Of a stretch of 64,000 bases of DNA, positions 8,656 to 17,283 are shown one piece after another (within the stretch, counting starts at the first letter, position 1; every line of letters starts with the position of its first letter). The notes under the pieces are model-generated. The model saw only the letters and a program-made list of their open reading frames with translations. It had not been told where the DNA came from and did not search any database. This DNA comes from Ruegeria_C sp041537905 (GTDB lineage Bacteria > Pseudomonadota > Alphaproteobacteria > Rhodobacterales > Rhodobacteraceae), in NCBI RefSeq assembly GCF_041537905.1, contig NZ_JBGRUO010000009.1, positions 62,001 to 126,000 of the forward strand, written 5' to 3'. The position numbers were made by a program, and so were the translations under genes.

Positions 8656-9009
8656 TCACAGGGTTGGACCCTTTTGGACGGCGTCTGTCTTCAGCAGGAT
8701 TTCAGTTTTCAGCCAGCTAAAATACTCTTCAAGTGCTGTTTCGTCGCGTTTGCAGTAGGACCACTTCATGTGCCTCTGAACTGTGATGAAACCGGCTCGT
8801 TTTAGGATGTCCAGATGCCTGCTTGCCGTCGGCTGGGCGACATTGAGGGCTTCAGCAATCAGCGTCATGCATACTCCGAACTCGATCGGATCAGCTGACC
8901 ATTGATCGCCAAAGTGGCGTTTCGGCTCCGCCAGCAACTGCAGGACCTTAATTCGGGGTTCGCCCGCGAGGGCCTTGATTTGGATTGATCTGTCCATGAA
9001 ATTCATCAT
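8656..9009 (-). CDS. ArsR-family winged-helix regulator
   Basis: A 117-residue protein with an ArsR/SmtB winged helix: KALAGEPRIKVLQLL, then LIAEALNVAQPTASRHLDIL as recognition helices and a wing ending in YCKRDE. No CxC metal-binding motif is evident, so it is probably not an arsenic or metal sensor. Alternative starts 9006 and 8997 are in frame. It is divergent from the hydrolase at 9046, only 36 bp apart, with the palindrome TTAGCTAA (9018-9025) between. Confidence 0.88.
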   Translation of the reverse strand: MMNFMDRSIQIKALAGEPRIKVLQLLAEPKRHFGDQWSADPIEFGVCMTLIAEALNVAQPTASRHLDILKRAGFITVQRHMKWSYCKRDETALEEYFSWLKTEILLKTDAVQKGPTL

Positions 9010-9045
9010 ATAGTTATTTAGCTAATTGTAAATGGGAGTCTTCTT

Positions 9046-9876
9046 ATGCTTGAGCTTCCCAATACCTCATTGATTGAAGGCAATTTGATCCGTTGGGGCA
9101 AAACTGGAGATGGTCCACCCCTTGTTGCCATCCATGGAACGCCGTTCTCGTCTCAAGTTTGGCGCAATATCGTTCCACATCTGACGGACCGAAGAACCGT
9201 CTATTATTTCGATCTGGCTGGCTATGGGCAGTCCGAGATGCGCGAAGGCCAAGATGTCTCTCTCGCGGTTCAAAACAAGGTTCTCTCAGTCCTCTTTCAG
9301 GAATGGGGGTTGGAGCGCCCTGATGTTTTGGCCCATGATTTTGGCGGAGCAACGGTGCTGCGCGCCTACTACTTGAACGGATTGCGTTACCGCTCATTGA
9401 CAATTTTTGACGCCGTCGCACTGGCCCCTTGGGGGTCGCCGTTGGTTCAGCATGTTCGCCAGCACGAAGCGGCATTCGTGGGAATGCCTGAATACATGCA
9501 TTTGGCACTGCTGCACGCGTATCTAAAAACAGCTGCCCATCATCCGTTGTCAGAGGAAGCGTTGGAAATCTACAGCAAGCCTTGGACTGGACCAATTGGT
9601 CAGCCGGCATTCTATCGTCAGATTGCACAGATGGATCAGAAATTTACGGACGAAATACAAGACCTTTACGGTCCCCTTGATTGCCCCGTTACGGTGCTCT
9701 GGGGAGAAAGCGATGAATGGATCCCTTGCGAGAAAGGGACGCAACTTGCGGACCTGATCTCGACCAAGGGCTGCATTCCAGTGCCTGGAGCAGGTCATCT
9801 CCTCCAGGAAGATCACCCGGAAGCAATTGTTTCAGCGGTTCTGAAGCAGGTCCTGAACGAACACCCCATCGACTGA
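9046..9876 (+). CDS. Alpha/beta hydrolase with Asp nucleophile (haloalkane dehalogenase/epoxide hydrolase-like)
   Basis: A 276-residue cytosolic alpha/beta hydrolase. The oxyanion motif is HGTPFSS at 30-36. The nucleophile elbow reads AHDFGG with Asp98 in place of Ser, and GAGH places the catalytic His at 251. An Asp nucleophile is typical of haloalkane or fluoroacetate dehalogenases and epoxide hydrolases and argues against an ordinary esterase. A cap domain lies around 130-200. The ATG at 9046 follows a GGGAG site. It is divergent from the ArsR gene, which probably represses it. Confidence 0.87.
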   Translation: MLELPNTSLIEGNLIRWGKTGDGPPLVAIHGTPFSSQVWRNIVPHLTDRRTVYYFDLAGYGQSEMREGQDVSLAVQNKVLSVLFQEWGLERPDVLAHDFGGATVLRAYYLNGLRYRSLTIFDAVALAPWGSPLVQHVRQHEAAFVGMPEYMHLALLHAYLKTAAHHPLSEEALEIYSKPWTGPIGQPAFYRQIAQMDQKFTDEIQDLYGPLDCPVTVLWGESDEWIPCEKGTQLADLISTKGCIPVPGAGHLLQEDHPEAIVSAVLKQVLNEHPID

Positions 9877-9930
9877 TACTGCCGATGTTTGTGGGCGGCG
9901 CGATCTGCATTCACTGGCAGGAACAGAAAG

Positions 9931-9959
9931 CCCCGCAATCACCGAAGTGATCGCGGGGA
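9931..9959. terminator. Bidirectional hairpin terminator
   Basis: CCCCGCAATCAC, loop CGAA, GTGATCGCGGGG: a 12-bp stem with one mismatch between the convergent ends of the hydrolase and the molybdenum-hydroxylase gene. Confidence 0.8.
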
Positions 9960-9965
9960 TGCCGC

Positions 9966-12155
9966 TCAGAGGTGGGCGTTGAACGGCATGTTGTGGGGGC
10001 GCGAGCCCGTAAGCGCAAAGAGGGCGTTTGCGACGGCACCGCCAGTCATTGGCACGCCGATTTCACCCACTCCAGAAGGGGCAGCGCCAGACTGAATGAT
10101 CTCCACGAAGATCTCGGGGACCTGGTTGGCGCGCAGAACCTCATAGTCATAGAAGTTGTTCTGGTCGACCTGCCCATCGACTATTGCGATACGCTCACGG
10201 TGCAGGCCAGATAGACCGAAAATCACACCGCCTTCAACCTGGGCCTGAACGTTGCGCGGATGAATCGCAATCCCTGGATCGACGGCTGCCCAGAACTTGT
10301 GAAAGCGAACCTCGCTTGTGTCGGGATCAAGCGAAATCTCAGCGACGCCTGCGCCGCGCGTCCCTTTATATCCTGCGAAAGACAGGCCATGGGCACGACC
10401 TTCTGGCGCGTTGCCGTAGTCTGACATCTCAAGCACTTTTTCGAGCACGGCTGAACCACGACTGCTCTTGGCTAAGAGTTTACGTCGGAAACCCGCAGGG
10501 TCACTTCCAGCGGCCGCGGCAAGCTCATCAATGAAGCATTCCCGCGCATAGCAAATTGGACCCCATCCGATGCCACGCCAGGCTGCGATCTTCGATTGGC
10601 GTTCAGTAATGATATGTTCCGCGGTTAGATTTGGGCAGTCATAGTCCTGGGCTTGCGCCCCTTCCATAACCAGAAGATCTCGCCCGTTGGATTTCTCCCA
10701 GATCTGAGGCAGTGCGAATTGTAGCACAGAAGGTGAAGCCAGGCGGTGATGATACCCAGTGACATTGCCGTCCTGATCAATGGACGCGGAAAGCTGATGG
10801 GCAGATGCCGGCCGGAACCAGCCGTTCTTAACATCGTCTTCACGGGTCCACATCAGCTTAACGGGTCGCTGGCTGATTTTGGACAGCAGCAGCGCATCTC
10901 GTAGCAGCTCGCGGGCAAAGACAGTCCGGCGGCCAAATGCGCCGCCCATTTGCATGGCGTGGATGCGGATTTTGTCAGGCGTCGTTTGCAGCACACCAGC
11001 GGCAACGCCGATGGACACCGTTTGGCTTTGGGTGCCGATCCAGACTTCGGCACCTTTGCCGTCCTCGTCCACAGAAGCAGTTGCGTTCAGAGGTTCCATT
11101 TGCGCGTGGTAGAGCTGTTCGGTTGTGTAGACGGACGCAATGGTCTTGGCATCTGCGTCGGACAGAGATGAGGTGGCGTCACCTTTGGTCTCCCAAACAA
11201 TTGCATCCCGGCCTCGGTCTTCGACAGCTGCTTTCAGGGTTGCAAGTTCCGTCTCGCTGTTGGCAGGCCGGAATGCAGAGTCCTCGCTCCAGGTTACATC
11301 CAGTAGATCGCGCGCCAGCAATGCCGCTTCAAAGGTCTCGGCGAGAACGTTTACACTGTTGGTCAGAGGAATGATCTGAACGACACCAGCGACAGCCTTG
11401 GCGTCGTCATCGCTAATTTCGATGGGTGTTTCACCCTCGACTGGCGCATTAAGTTGCGCAGCATACAGCATGCCAGGCACACGTACATCTATGGAGTATT
11501 CAGTTTCGCCGCGGGTTTTTGCAGGAATGTCCAGGCGATCAACATCTGTTCCGATAATGCGCCAATTGGAGGGACTCTTCAGTTCCTCGGTCGTGACTTC
11601 TGGAACGTCCGTGATGAGAGTAAGGGTAGTTGCAGCCTCCCCGAAGCTCATATTCCGGTTTGATCCACCGTGGACAAGCGTGCTTGGCTCGGTGGTGATC
11701 TCCTCGACGGGAACATTCCAATGTGCAGCAACGGAATGGATTAGCACGCGGCGGACCTGCGCCCCGGCATGACGAAGACGCTCGAAATATCCTTCGACGG
11801 ATGTAGAACCAGCCGTATACATGATGCCGTTGATTTTCGGGTTCCCGAAAGTGTCCAGTGGGCCCTTGTCGACTTGTTCTGAACGCACCTGCGACCAGTC
11901 AGCATCGAGTTCCTCGGCAAGGATCATTGGCAGAGCGGTTGAGACGCCTTGACCCATCTCGGCCGAAGCAAACCGGATCGTGATGTGATCATCTGCATGA
12001 AGTGTGACCCATGCTCCGACGTTCACGCTCTCGATGATCTCGGCCGTGGCCGAGCCTGCCAGAATGCTGACGCCACCTGTAGCTGATAGAGCGAAGGTCG
12101 TTGCGCTTGCCATTTTCAGGAAAGAGCGGCGCGATGTGAGAGTGGAAGGTGTCAT
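9966..12155 (-). CDS. Molybdopterin-binding subunit of a xanthine dehydrogenase-family oxidoreductase (IorB-like)
   Basis: A 729-residue large subunit. A twin-arginine signal (TSRRSFLKM, residues 8-15) directs the folded, cofactor-loaded complex to the periplasm. Family features include AEMGQGVSTALPMILAEELD near the N-terminus, the GGAFGRR cofactor-binding segment, and GVGEIGVPMTGGAVANAL near the C-terminus, which holds the catalytic Glu. The architecture matches isoquinoline 1-oxidoreductase and membrane aldehyde dehydrogenase beta subunits. It hydroxylates a heterocycle or oxidises an aldehyde; which one is not determined. It is coupled to the 2Fe-2S gene with a 2-bp gap; no FAD subunit gene is present. 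Confidence 0.9.
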   Translation of the reverse strand: MTPSTLTSRRSFLKMASATTFALSATGGVSILAGSATAEIIESVNVGAWVTLHADDHITIRFASAEMGQGVSTALPMILAEELDADWSQVRSEQVDKGPLDTFGNPKINGIMYTAGSTSVEGYFERLRHAGAQVRRVLIHSVAAHWNVPVEEITTEPSTLVHGGSNRNMSFGEAATTLTLITDVPEVTTEELKSPSNWRIIGTDVDRLDIPAKTRGETEYSIDVRVPGMLYAAQLNAPVEGETPIEISDDDAKAVAGVVQIIPLTNSVNVLAETFEAALLARDLLDVTWSEDSAFRPANSETELATLKAAVEDRGRDAIVWETKGDATSSLSDADAKTIASVYTTEQLYHAQMEPLNATASVDEDGKGAEVWIGTQSQTVSIGVAAGVLQTTPDKIRIHAMQMGGAFGRRTVFARELLRDALLLSKISQRPVKLMWTREDDVKNGWFRPASAHQLSASIDQDGNVTGYHHRLASPSVLQFALPQIWEKSNGRDLLVMEGAQAQDYDCPNLTAEHIITERQSKIAAWRGIGWGPICYARECFIDELAAAAGSDPAGFRRKLLAKSSRGSAVLEKVLEMSDYGNAPEGRAHGLSFAGYKGTRGAGVAEISLDPDTSEVRFHKFWAAVDPGIAIHPRNVQAQVEGGVIFGLSGLHRERIAIVDGQVDQNNFYDYEVLRANQVPEIFVEIIQSGAAPSGVGEIGVPMTGGAVANALFALTGSRPHNMPFNAHL

Positions 12156-12157
12156 GA

Positions 12158-12610
12158 TTAAACCTCCTTGGCTGCACGTTCGACCGCGCGGATGATGCGC
12201 GGATAGGTGCCGCAGCGGCAGAGATTGGTGCTCATTTCCTCGACAATCTCTTCACGTGACGGATCAGGGTTCTGAGACAGTAAAGCCGCGGCCCGCATGA
12301 TTTGCCCGGATTGGCAGTACCCGCATTGTGGAGCCTGTTCTGCAATCCAGGCTTTTTGAAGTGGGTGATCACCGTTATCCGGAAGGCCTTCGATAGTTGT
12401 GATTTCGGCATCTTCTACGTCGGATGCGTATGTCTGACAGGAAAACATTGCTTCGCCATCAATATGAACGGTGCAGGCCCCGCAGGATCCAACGCCGCAG
12501 CCAAACTTGGTTCCGGTCAATCCCAAATGTTCGCGTAGAACCCACAGAAGAGGAGCGTCGGCATCGGCTTCGACCTCGATGTCCGTTCCGTTGACATTCA
12601 GTTTAACCAT
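12158..12610 (-). CDS. 2Fe-2S subunit of the molybdenum hydroxylase (IorA-like)
   Basis: A 150-residue electron-transfer subunit with two clusters. The plant-type ferredoxin ligands are C38, C43, C46 and C58. The second, helical-domain cluster uses C96, C99, C131 and C133. It has no signal peptide and would ride with the Tat-exported large subunit. It is immediately upstream of the molybdopterin subunit, so both are expressed together. Electrons probably go to a cytochrome, because no FAD subunit is encoded nearby. Confidence 0.93.
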   Translation of the reverse strand: MVKLNVNGTDIEVEADADAPLLWVLREHLGLTGTKFGCGVGSCGACTVHIDGEAMFSCQTYASDVEDAEITTIEGLPDNGDHPLQKAWIAEQAPQCGYCQSGQIMRAAALLSQNPDPSREEIVEEMSTNLCRCGTYPRIIRAVERAAKEV

Positions 12611-12702
12611 TGTGTCCTCACTTCCAGTTGGGGAGATCCTTGGGTAAGTTTTCTGATTGATGTGGGCAGGAACATGTGCCGCCGCCCACCGCTTGCATGG
12701 CT

Positions 12703-12915
12703 TTATTCCTTGGCCCGATATTCTTCCGGCATCACAAACACCTCGTCTGCACGGCCGTATCCACCGTCTTGAACCTCTTCGATCAGGACCATCGTGGTCG
12801 GGCGCACCACCTCTCCAAAGAAGCCGACCATCAGTTCTGTCGTTTTATGGATCAGGTCCTCTTTTTGATCTGTCGTTAGCGAGGCCTGCGGAAGTTTGTA
12901 GTTGGCAAATGGCAT
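12703..12915 (-). CDS. 4-oxalocrotonate tautomerase-family protein
   Basis: A 70-residue protein that begins MPFANYKLP, giving an N-terminal Pro after Met removal, the catalytic base of the tautomerase superfamily. The helix with DLIHKTTELMVGFFG and the PTTMVLIEEV strand fit the beta-alpha-beta fold. It likely acts as a small homo-oligomer in ring-fission catabolism or on a related enol/keto substrate. It lies between the SDR and the molybdenum-hydroxylase genes on the same strand and probably belongs to the same operon. Confidence 0.85.
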   Translation of the reverse strand: MPFANYKLPQASLTTDQKEDLIHKTTELMVGFFGEVVRPTTMVLIEEVQDGGYGRADEVFVMPEEYRAKE

Positions 12916-12939
12916 TGCGATTTCCTTACGTGAGAAGAT

Positions 12940-13677
12940 TTAGACGACACCGCCATTGGCACGCAGTGTTTGACCACTGATCCAACGGCCATCTGGTCCG
13001 GCCAGAAGCGAAACAGCAGCAGAGATGTCTTCAGGTGTTCCGAGCCGGCCAAACGGGTTTATCTTCTTGATGTTTTCAATCAGTGCTTCGGGTTTTCCAT
13101 TGACGAACAAGTCGGTCCCAACAGGCCCAGGCGCGACGGCATTCACGGTGATGTCACGTGAGCCCAGTTCTTTGGCCAGCACATGTGTCATCGCTTCCAC
13201 CGCAGCTTTTGTTGCCGCATAGACCCCGTATGTCGGCTGATAGAGCCCGACAACACTGGAGGACAGGCTGACAATCGCGCCACCTTTGTTCATGCGGTTG
13301 GCAGCCTCACGCATGCCGCGAAAGACACCGCCAATGTTGATTGCGCAGTGAGCCTCGAAGTCAGCATCAGAAGTAGATGCAACTGCACTCAGGCGCATCA
13401 TACCCGCGTTGTTGACCAGAACATCGACAGAGCCGAACTCCTGTTCAGCCGCATCGAACAATCGTGGCATGCAGGATGGATCAGAAACGTCATCCTGAAC
13501 TGCGATTGCCTGGCCACCAGCTTTTTTGATAGCTTCTACAACCTCGTTCGCTCCGGCCTCATCGCTTGCATAATTGGCAATGATTGCATGGCCATCCTGA
13601 GCCAGGCGGAGTGCGATAGCTGCACCAATCCCTTTGCTGGCGCCGGATACAATTGCAGTTCTAAGTCCGTGTGCCAT
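12940..13677 (-). CDS. SDR-family oxidoreductase (3-oxoacyl-ACP reductase-like)
   Basis: A 245-residue classical SDR with GASKGIG at 12-18, NNAG in VDVLVNNAG, catalytic YAATK and a C-terminal GQTLRANGG. It uses NADP(H) or NAD(H) on an unknown ketone or alcohol. The start at 13677 follows AAAGGAG; the reading frame stays open much further upstream into the LysR gene but this is not coding. It is the first gene of the minus-strand cluster with the tautomerase and molybdenum hydroxylase, and is divergent from the LysR gene. Confidence 0.92.
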   Translation of the reverse strand: MAHGLRTAIVSGASKGIGAAIALRLAQDGHAIIANYASDEAGANEVVEAIKKAGGQAIAVQDDVSDPSCMPRLFDAAEQEFGSVDVLVNNAGMMRLSAVASTSDADFEAHCAINIGGVFRGMREAANRMNKGGAIVSLSSSVVGLYQPTYGVYAATKAAVEAMTHVLAKELGSRDITVNAVAPGPVGTDLFVNGKPEALIENIKKINPFGRLGTPEDISAAVSLLAGPDGRWISGQTLRANGGVV

Positions 13678-13738
13678 GTCAATCTCCTTTCTGTTTCCAG
13701 CGAAGATAGACAGAGACGTGATCCAGATAATGTGTCTT

Positions 13739-13756
13739 GAATTGGAATGACAATTC
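13739..13756. promoter_or_regulatory. Candidate LysR binding dyad
   Basis: Perfect inverted repeat GAATTG-N6-CAATTC between the divergent SDR and LysR genes, 15 bp before the LysR ATG. The interrupted dyad contains a T-N11-A arrangement as in LysR boxes. Confidence 0.5.
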
Positions 13757-13770
13757 GATAAAAGCGAACA

Positions 13771-14667
13771 ATGATTGATCGACTTGAAACTATGCGCCTG
13801 TTTGTTCGAGTGCTGGAGCGTGGGAGTTTTACGAAGGCAGCTGCTGATCTGAGTATTCCCAGGTCCACCGCAAGTGAAGCGATTCAGCGGCTGGAGCGCG
13901 ACCTGGGTAGCCGACTGCTGGATCGAACGACACGCCACGTGGCACCAACGCCAGACGGGCAGGCGTATTACGAAAGATGCGTGGCTATTCTGGCTGATCT
14001 GGAAGAAGCGGAAGGCGCATTGCGCGGGCACGAGCCCTCGGGGCTATTGCGCATTGACGCTCCTGGAACACTGACGCGGGTTTTTTTGTTGCCCCACCTA
14101 CCTGACTTTCTCGCTAAGTATCCGAAGATTACCCTGCAACTCGGGCAGACTGAGCGACTGGTGGATTTGGTAAGAGAGGGTATCGACTGCGTGATCCGCG
14201 CAGGAATTCCTGATGACAGCGGGATGATAATGCGACACTTGGCAAATCTCCCTGAAATCAGCTGTGCCAGCCCGGAGTATCTTGCAAAATTCGGCGTTCC
14301 GGAATCCATAGACGATCTGAAGGATCACCGGATGGTTGGCTTTCTATCTTCGCGCACCGGCACCGCAATGCCACTGGAATTTAAGGTCGGAGATCGGATT
14401 GAGGAGGTGACGTTGCCAGCGTTGGTAGCTGCAAATGACGCTGATACAGTACACCATTTGACCCGAGATGGGTTCGGGATTGCGCAAGCGCCCAAGTATC
14501 GGTTCTTGGTAGACTTGGAACATGGGCGTCTTGTCGAAGTCTTGCCGGATGCACCGCCGTCGCCCACTCCGTTGGCGGCGTTTTATCCGCAAAACCGCCA
14601 ACTCTCACCACGAGTCCGAGTATTCCTGGATTGGATTGTTAACGTTTTCGACGAAGCCGTGCTTTGA
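13771..14667 (+). CDS. LysR-family transcriptional regulator
   Basis: A 298-residue protein with an N-terminal winged helix-turn-helix (residues 1-60; FTKAAADLSIPRSTASEAIQRLE) and a periplasmic-binding-protein-like effector domain beginning at about 90. The TTRHVAPTPDGQAYYERC linker and length are typical of the large LysR subgroup next to SDR genes. It is divergent from the SDR/tautomerase/molybdenum-hydroxylase cluster and is its probable regulator. The co-inducer is unknown. Confidence 0.93.
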   Translation: MIDRLETMRLFVRVLERGSFTKAAADLSIPRSTASEAIQRLERDLGSRLLDRTTRHVAPTPDGQAYYERCVAILADLEEAEGALRGHEPSGLLRIDAPGTLTRVFLLPHLPDFLAKYPKITLQLGQTERLVDLVREGIDCVIRAGIPDDSGMIMRHLANLPEISCASPEYLAKFGVPESIDDLKDHRMVGFLSSRTGTAMPLEFKVGDRIEEVTLPALVAANDADTVHHLTRDGFGIAQAPKYRFLVDLEHGRLVEVLPDAPPSPTPLAAFYPQNRQLSPRVRVFLDWIVNVFDEAVL

Positions 14668-14696
14668 TATCTCAATCGATAGAAAAATCCTACTCC

Positions 14697-15668
14697 TCAA
14701 AATCGGCCAGCCCGAACATTGTCCGAGGCTTCGTGATTTTTTTGTACATTTTGCAGGGGTTTTCGTGCGTTTACAAATTGCCGTGGCGGGCTCCCCATGA
14801 TCCGTTTGAAGGCAGTATTAAACGCGTTTTCGGACTGATACCCAAACTTCTCTGCAACAACGGCGATGGTGTCACCCGATGACAAGAGTTGGTCACATGC
14901 TTTAATCATCCTTAGCGCTGAAACGTATTCCATTGGGCTCTGGCCGACTGTTTTTTGGAACCTTCTCGCAAAGACAGATCTGGACATACCCGCGCATTGC
15001 GCCAAAGTCGCGATTGTCCATTTTTTCCCCGGCTCACTATGTGCTGCCTTCAGCGCCAGAGATAGGCGCGCATCTGCCAAGGCTGCTAACCAACCCAAGT
15101 CGCCATCCCGTGTGGTTTGGTGATGGCGCAGCGTCTGAATGAGAACAATATGTGACAGATGTTGCGCGACCAGTGCGCCGCCTGGGCGAGGTTCAGTCAG
15201 TTCTTGAAGGATAAGCTCAACGGAATGCTGGAGACGCATTGCCATGTCGTCCTGAGAAGGGATTACGATAATTGGGGGCAGTATCGAGATCAGCCGCGAG
15301 GCATGGGATTGCGATACGGTAAACCGGCAGCTTGCAACGATAGCATAACCACCACCGTTTATGATGGCGGGTTGCTTTGAAAGAGGAACCGATAGATGGC
15401 GCTCGATTGGGTCAGGCGTCACAGCCGGGTCAGTCTTGATCGTGAAAGGACGACCCGTTGGGAGCGCGAAGAAATCCCCTTTCTTCAGATGGGTAGGCTG
15501 TTCACATCCCTCAATCGTTACCCATGCTTCACCTGATATCATGGTATTGCATTTCAGTGCTCCTGCCTGATCCTGGAAGGCAATTGCTGATGGATGCCCA
15601 AGATCAAGCAAGCCGGCGAGATGGCTCTGTGGTTTAAGCATGGATAGGATGTCTGAAAGTGGGTCCAT
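14697..15668 (-). CDS. AraC-family transcriptional regulator (cupin N-terminus)
   Basis: A 323-residue regulator of the same subfamily as that at 5435-6349. It has an N-terminal cupin domain (MDPLSDILSMLKPQ, later LKKGDFFALP) and a C-terminal AraC domain with IATLAQCAGMSRSVFARRF and VVAEKFGYQSENAFNTAF. It is divergent from the epimerase-like gene at 15856. As that gene is cut off at its 3' end, the regulator may have lost its functional target. Confidence 0.9.
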   Translation of the reverse strand: MDPLSDILSMLKPQSHLAGLLDLGHPSAIAFQDQAGALKCNTMISGEAWVTIEGCEQPTHLKKGDFFALPTGRPFTIKTDPAVTPDPIERHLSVPLSKQPAIINGGGYAIVASCRFTVSQSHASRLISILPPIIVIPSQDDMAMRLQHSVELILQELTEPRPGGALVAQHLSHIVLIQTLRHHQTTRDGDLGWLAALADARLSLALKAAHSEPGKKWTIATLAQCAGMSRSVFARRFQKTVGQSPMEYVSALRMIKACDQLLSSGDTIAVVAEKFGYQSENAFNTAFKRIMGSPPRQFVNARKPLQNVQKNHEASDNVRAGRF

Positions 15669-15855
15669 TTGGTTCGCTCACTTAAGGTGACTTATTCCCT
15701 AACTAAAAATCTGCGCCTCAAATTCCAACCACTTTTGGGACGATTGCGAAGATATTTGACCCCTTCAATGCCTATTCGTTCCACCTTAATACCGTATATT
15801 TGTTCAGAGAAGACTGTCTTAGGTAGCAGGCAGTCGCAAATGCGGGGAGAAAGTA

Positions 15856-16470
15856 ATGCGCGTTTTTGTAACTGGCGCAACAGGCTATGTCGGCACGGCA
15901 GTTGTTCGAGAACTTTTAGAACACAGCCATTCAGTCATCGGGCTGGCGCGATCGGAATCCGCTGCTGACGTTCTGGAGCAGGCCGGTGTGGAGTCTCACT
16001 ATGGCGATCTCGAAGACCTTGCCAGCCTTGCTGATGGTGCTGCAAAGGCAGATGCCGTCATCCACCTCGGCTTCAATCATGATTTCACCAAGTTCGCTGA
16101 AAGTTGCGCTCAGGATGCTGAAGTCATTCGCGCCATAGGTGCAGAACTGTCCGGATCCGATCGACTATTTCTGGTAACTTCCGGAACCGCGATTTTGCCC
16201 GCTGGCACTGTCTCAACGGAAACTGATCTCGCACCCTCAGGGGAGATAGTGAACCCACGCGCTGCCACCGAATTTGCATGCTCTGAGCTTACGCGCAAAG
16301 GCGTGAATGTGGCCGCAGTGCGATTGGCGCCTTCAGTACATGGGCAGGGGGATCATGGCTTTGTTCGGATGCTCGCCGACATAGCAATGCAGAATGGTGA
16401 GGCAGCGTATGTGGATGAGGGACAAAACCGATGGTGCGCCGTACACCGGCTCGATGCGGCTCGGCTGTAC
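15856..16470 (+). pseudogene. NAD-dependent epimerase/dehydratase, 3' truncated at the island junction
   Basis: The first about 205 codons are a normal extended-SDR protein: GATGYVG NAD-binding motif at 7-13, then VIHLGFNHDF, LVTSGT and RWCAVHRLDAARLY. After RLY the homology stops. The frame stays open to 16851 but the added residues are the reverse complement of island sequence (a second copy lies at 35606-36097). The catalytic domain's C-terminal third is missing and I found no matching 3' part elsewhere in the window. The protein is probably non-functional. The breakpoint is about 16468-16471. Confidence 0.8.
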
Positions 16471-16692
16471 CTGTGCGCGGATGGTGAACTGGTTGGGGTA
16501 CAGCATCGAGTAGCCGGGGCGACGGACACGGGCGGCGACGCGCATATCCTTGGCGTCCAGCATAACCAAATCCGTGGCCTGGAAGTGATCCAGAGGATCA
16601 GGCGCGGCCTTGAGCAAGTGGCCCCCGACGATGCGCCTAATCTCCGGCAGGAACTGATCGGACCAGCTCCAGTTAACTTGGTAAAAGGTCAT
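16469..16692 (-). pseudogene. Truncated copy of the island gene at 35606-36097
   Basis: Codons 1-74 match the start of the right-end protein (FYQVNxSWSDQFLPEIRRIV, then the ARVRRPGYSMLYPNQFTIR region), at about 90% DNA identity by eye. The match ends abruptly after QFTIRAQV, where epimerase coding sequence begins on the other strand. This is the left edge of the island. It would be the fifth gene of the operon running from 18065. Confidence 0.8.
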
Positions 16693-16750
16693 GGAAACAC
16701 TCGTTACAAACAAATGGGCGAAGAGAACGCAACGCCCCGGTTGAAGTTCA

Positions 16751-17062
16751 CTAAGCCGCTTGGGTGCTCTCCCCATTTTCAGCCAACGCCCGGATGCCCT
16801 CACCCAGCCGGTCCACGGCAATTGCCAGTTCGTCGCACCAGTTGCTCCTGATGGTGTCGCCCATCTGTTCGTTGAACCACTCGAACTGCGCGGTCAGTTC
16901 AGGCCCGGTTAGCGCAGGGGTGCCAGCCAAGAGGCAGGCCAGACGGTGGCATTCGTCACTGGTGGCGACGTGTTCGGGGCTGTAGTCCTCGGTCTTTTCG
17001 AACTCGGCCAGGGTGGCCCGCCAGTCAGCGAGCCATTCAGGGTGGCGTTTGAAGGTGGTCAT
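16751..17062 (-). CDS. Small island protein, unknown
   Basis: A 103-residue, acidic, mostly helical protein with no recognised family. ATG overlaps the preceding stop (ATGA) and GGAG lies just upstream. The C-terminus ESTQAA and the downstream spacer match those of the right-end gene at 35282-35545 (ESAQAA), although the bodies differ. It occupies the fourth place in the left operon. The product is probably cytoplasmic. Confidence 0.6.
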   Translation of the reverse strand: MTTFKRHPEWLADWRATLAEFEKTEDYSPEHVATSDECHRLACLLAGTPALTGPELTAQFEWFNEQMGDTIRSNWCDELAIAVDRLGEGIRALAENGESTQAA

Positions 17063-17283
17063 GCGTTACTCCCTTCTGTGAAATCGGCCTGCTCGATATC
17101 GTGCAACAGGTCTTTGGTTTTCCCCTCGACGGTCTTGATAAGCGCCCCTACAGCGCTCGCGTTCTGCTCGCCGCCGTCCTCCCATGTCAGGGCATCAAGG
17201 GCCAATGTCAGGCCGTGCAGGATAACTGCATCACGGGCGAGGTCGTGCCTGTCCTTGCCTATCTGTTGACTGCGCTCAACCAT
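17059..17283 (-). CDS. Small island protein, paralogue of 34576-34845
   Basis: A 74-residue acidic protein. ILHGLTLALDALTWEDGGEQ and the following ALIKTVEGKTKDLLHDIEQ align with the right-end protein (LSGLTKALDALTWEDNGEEN, ALIRTINTRSEALMERIEQ). The frame overlaps the upstream gene's stop by 8 bp, indicating translational coupling. No known domain is recognised; the two helices suggest a protein-binding role. Confidence 0.65.
   Translation of the reverse strand: MVERSQQIGKDRHDLARDAVILHGLTLALDALTWEDGGEQNASAVGALIKTVEGKTKDLLHDIEQADFTEGSNA

Noticed and set aside
16471..16851. Continuation of the epimerase frame to 16851 as one long protein
   Set aside because: After the breakpoint the residues are the reverse complement of an island gene that has an intact copy at 35606.
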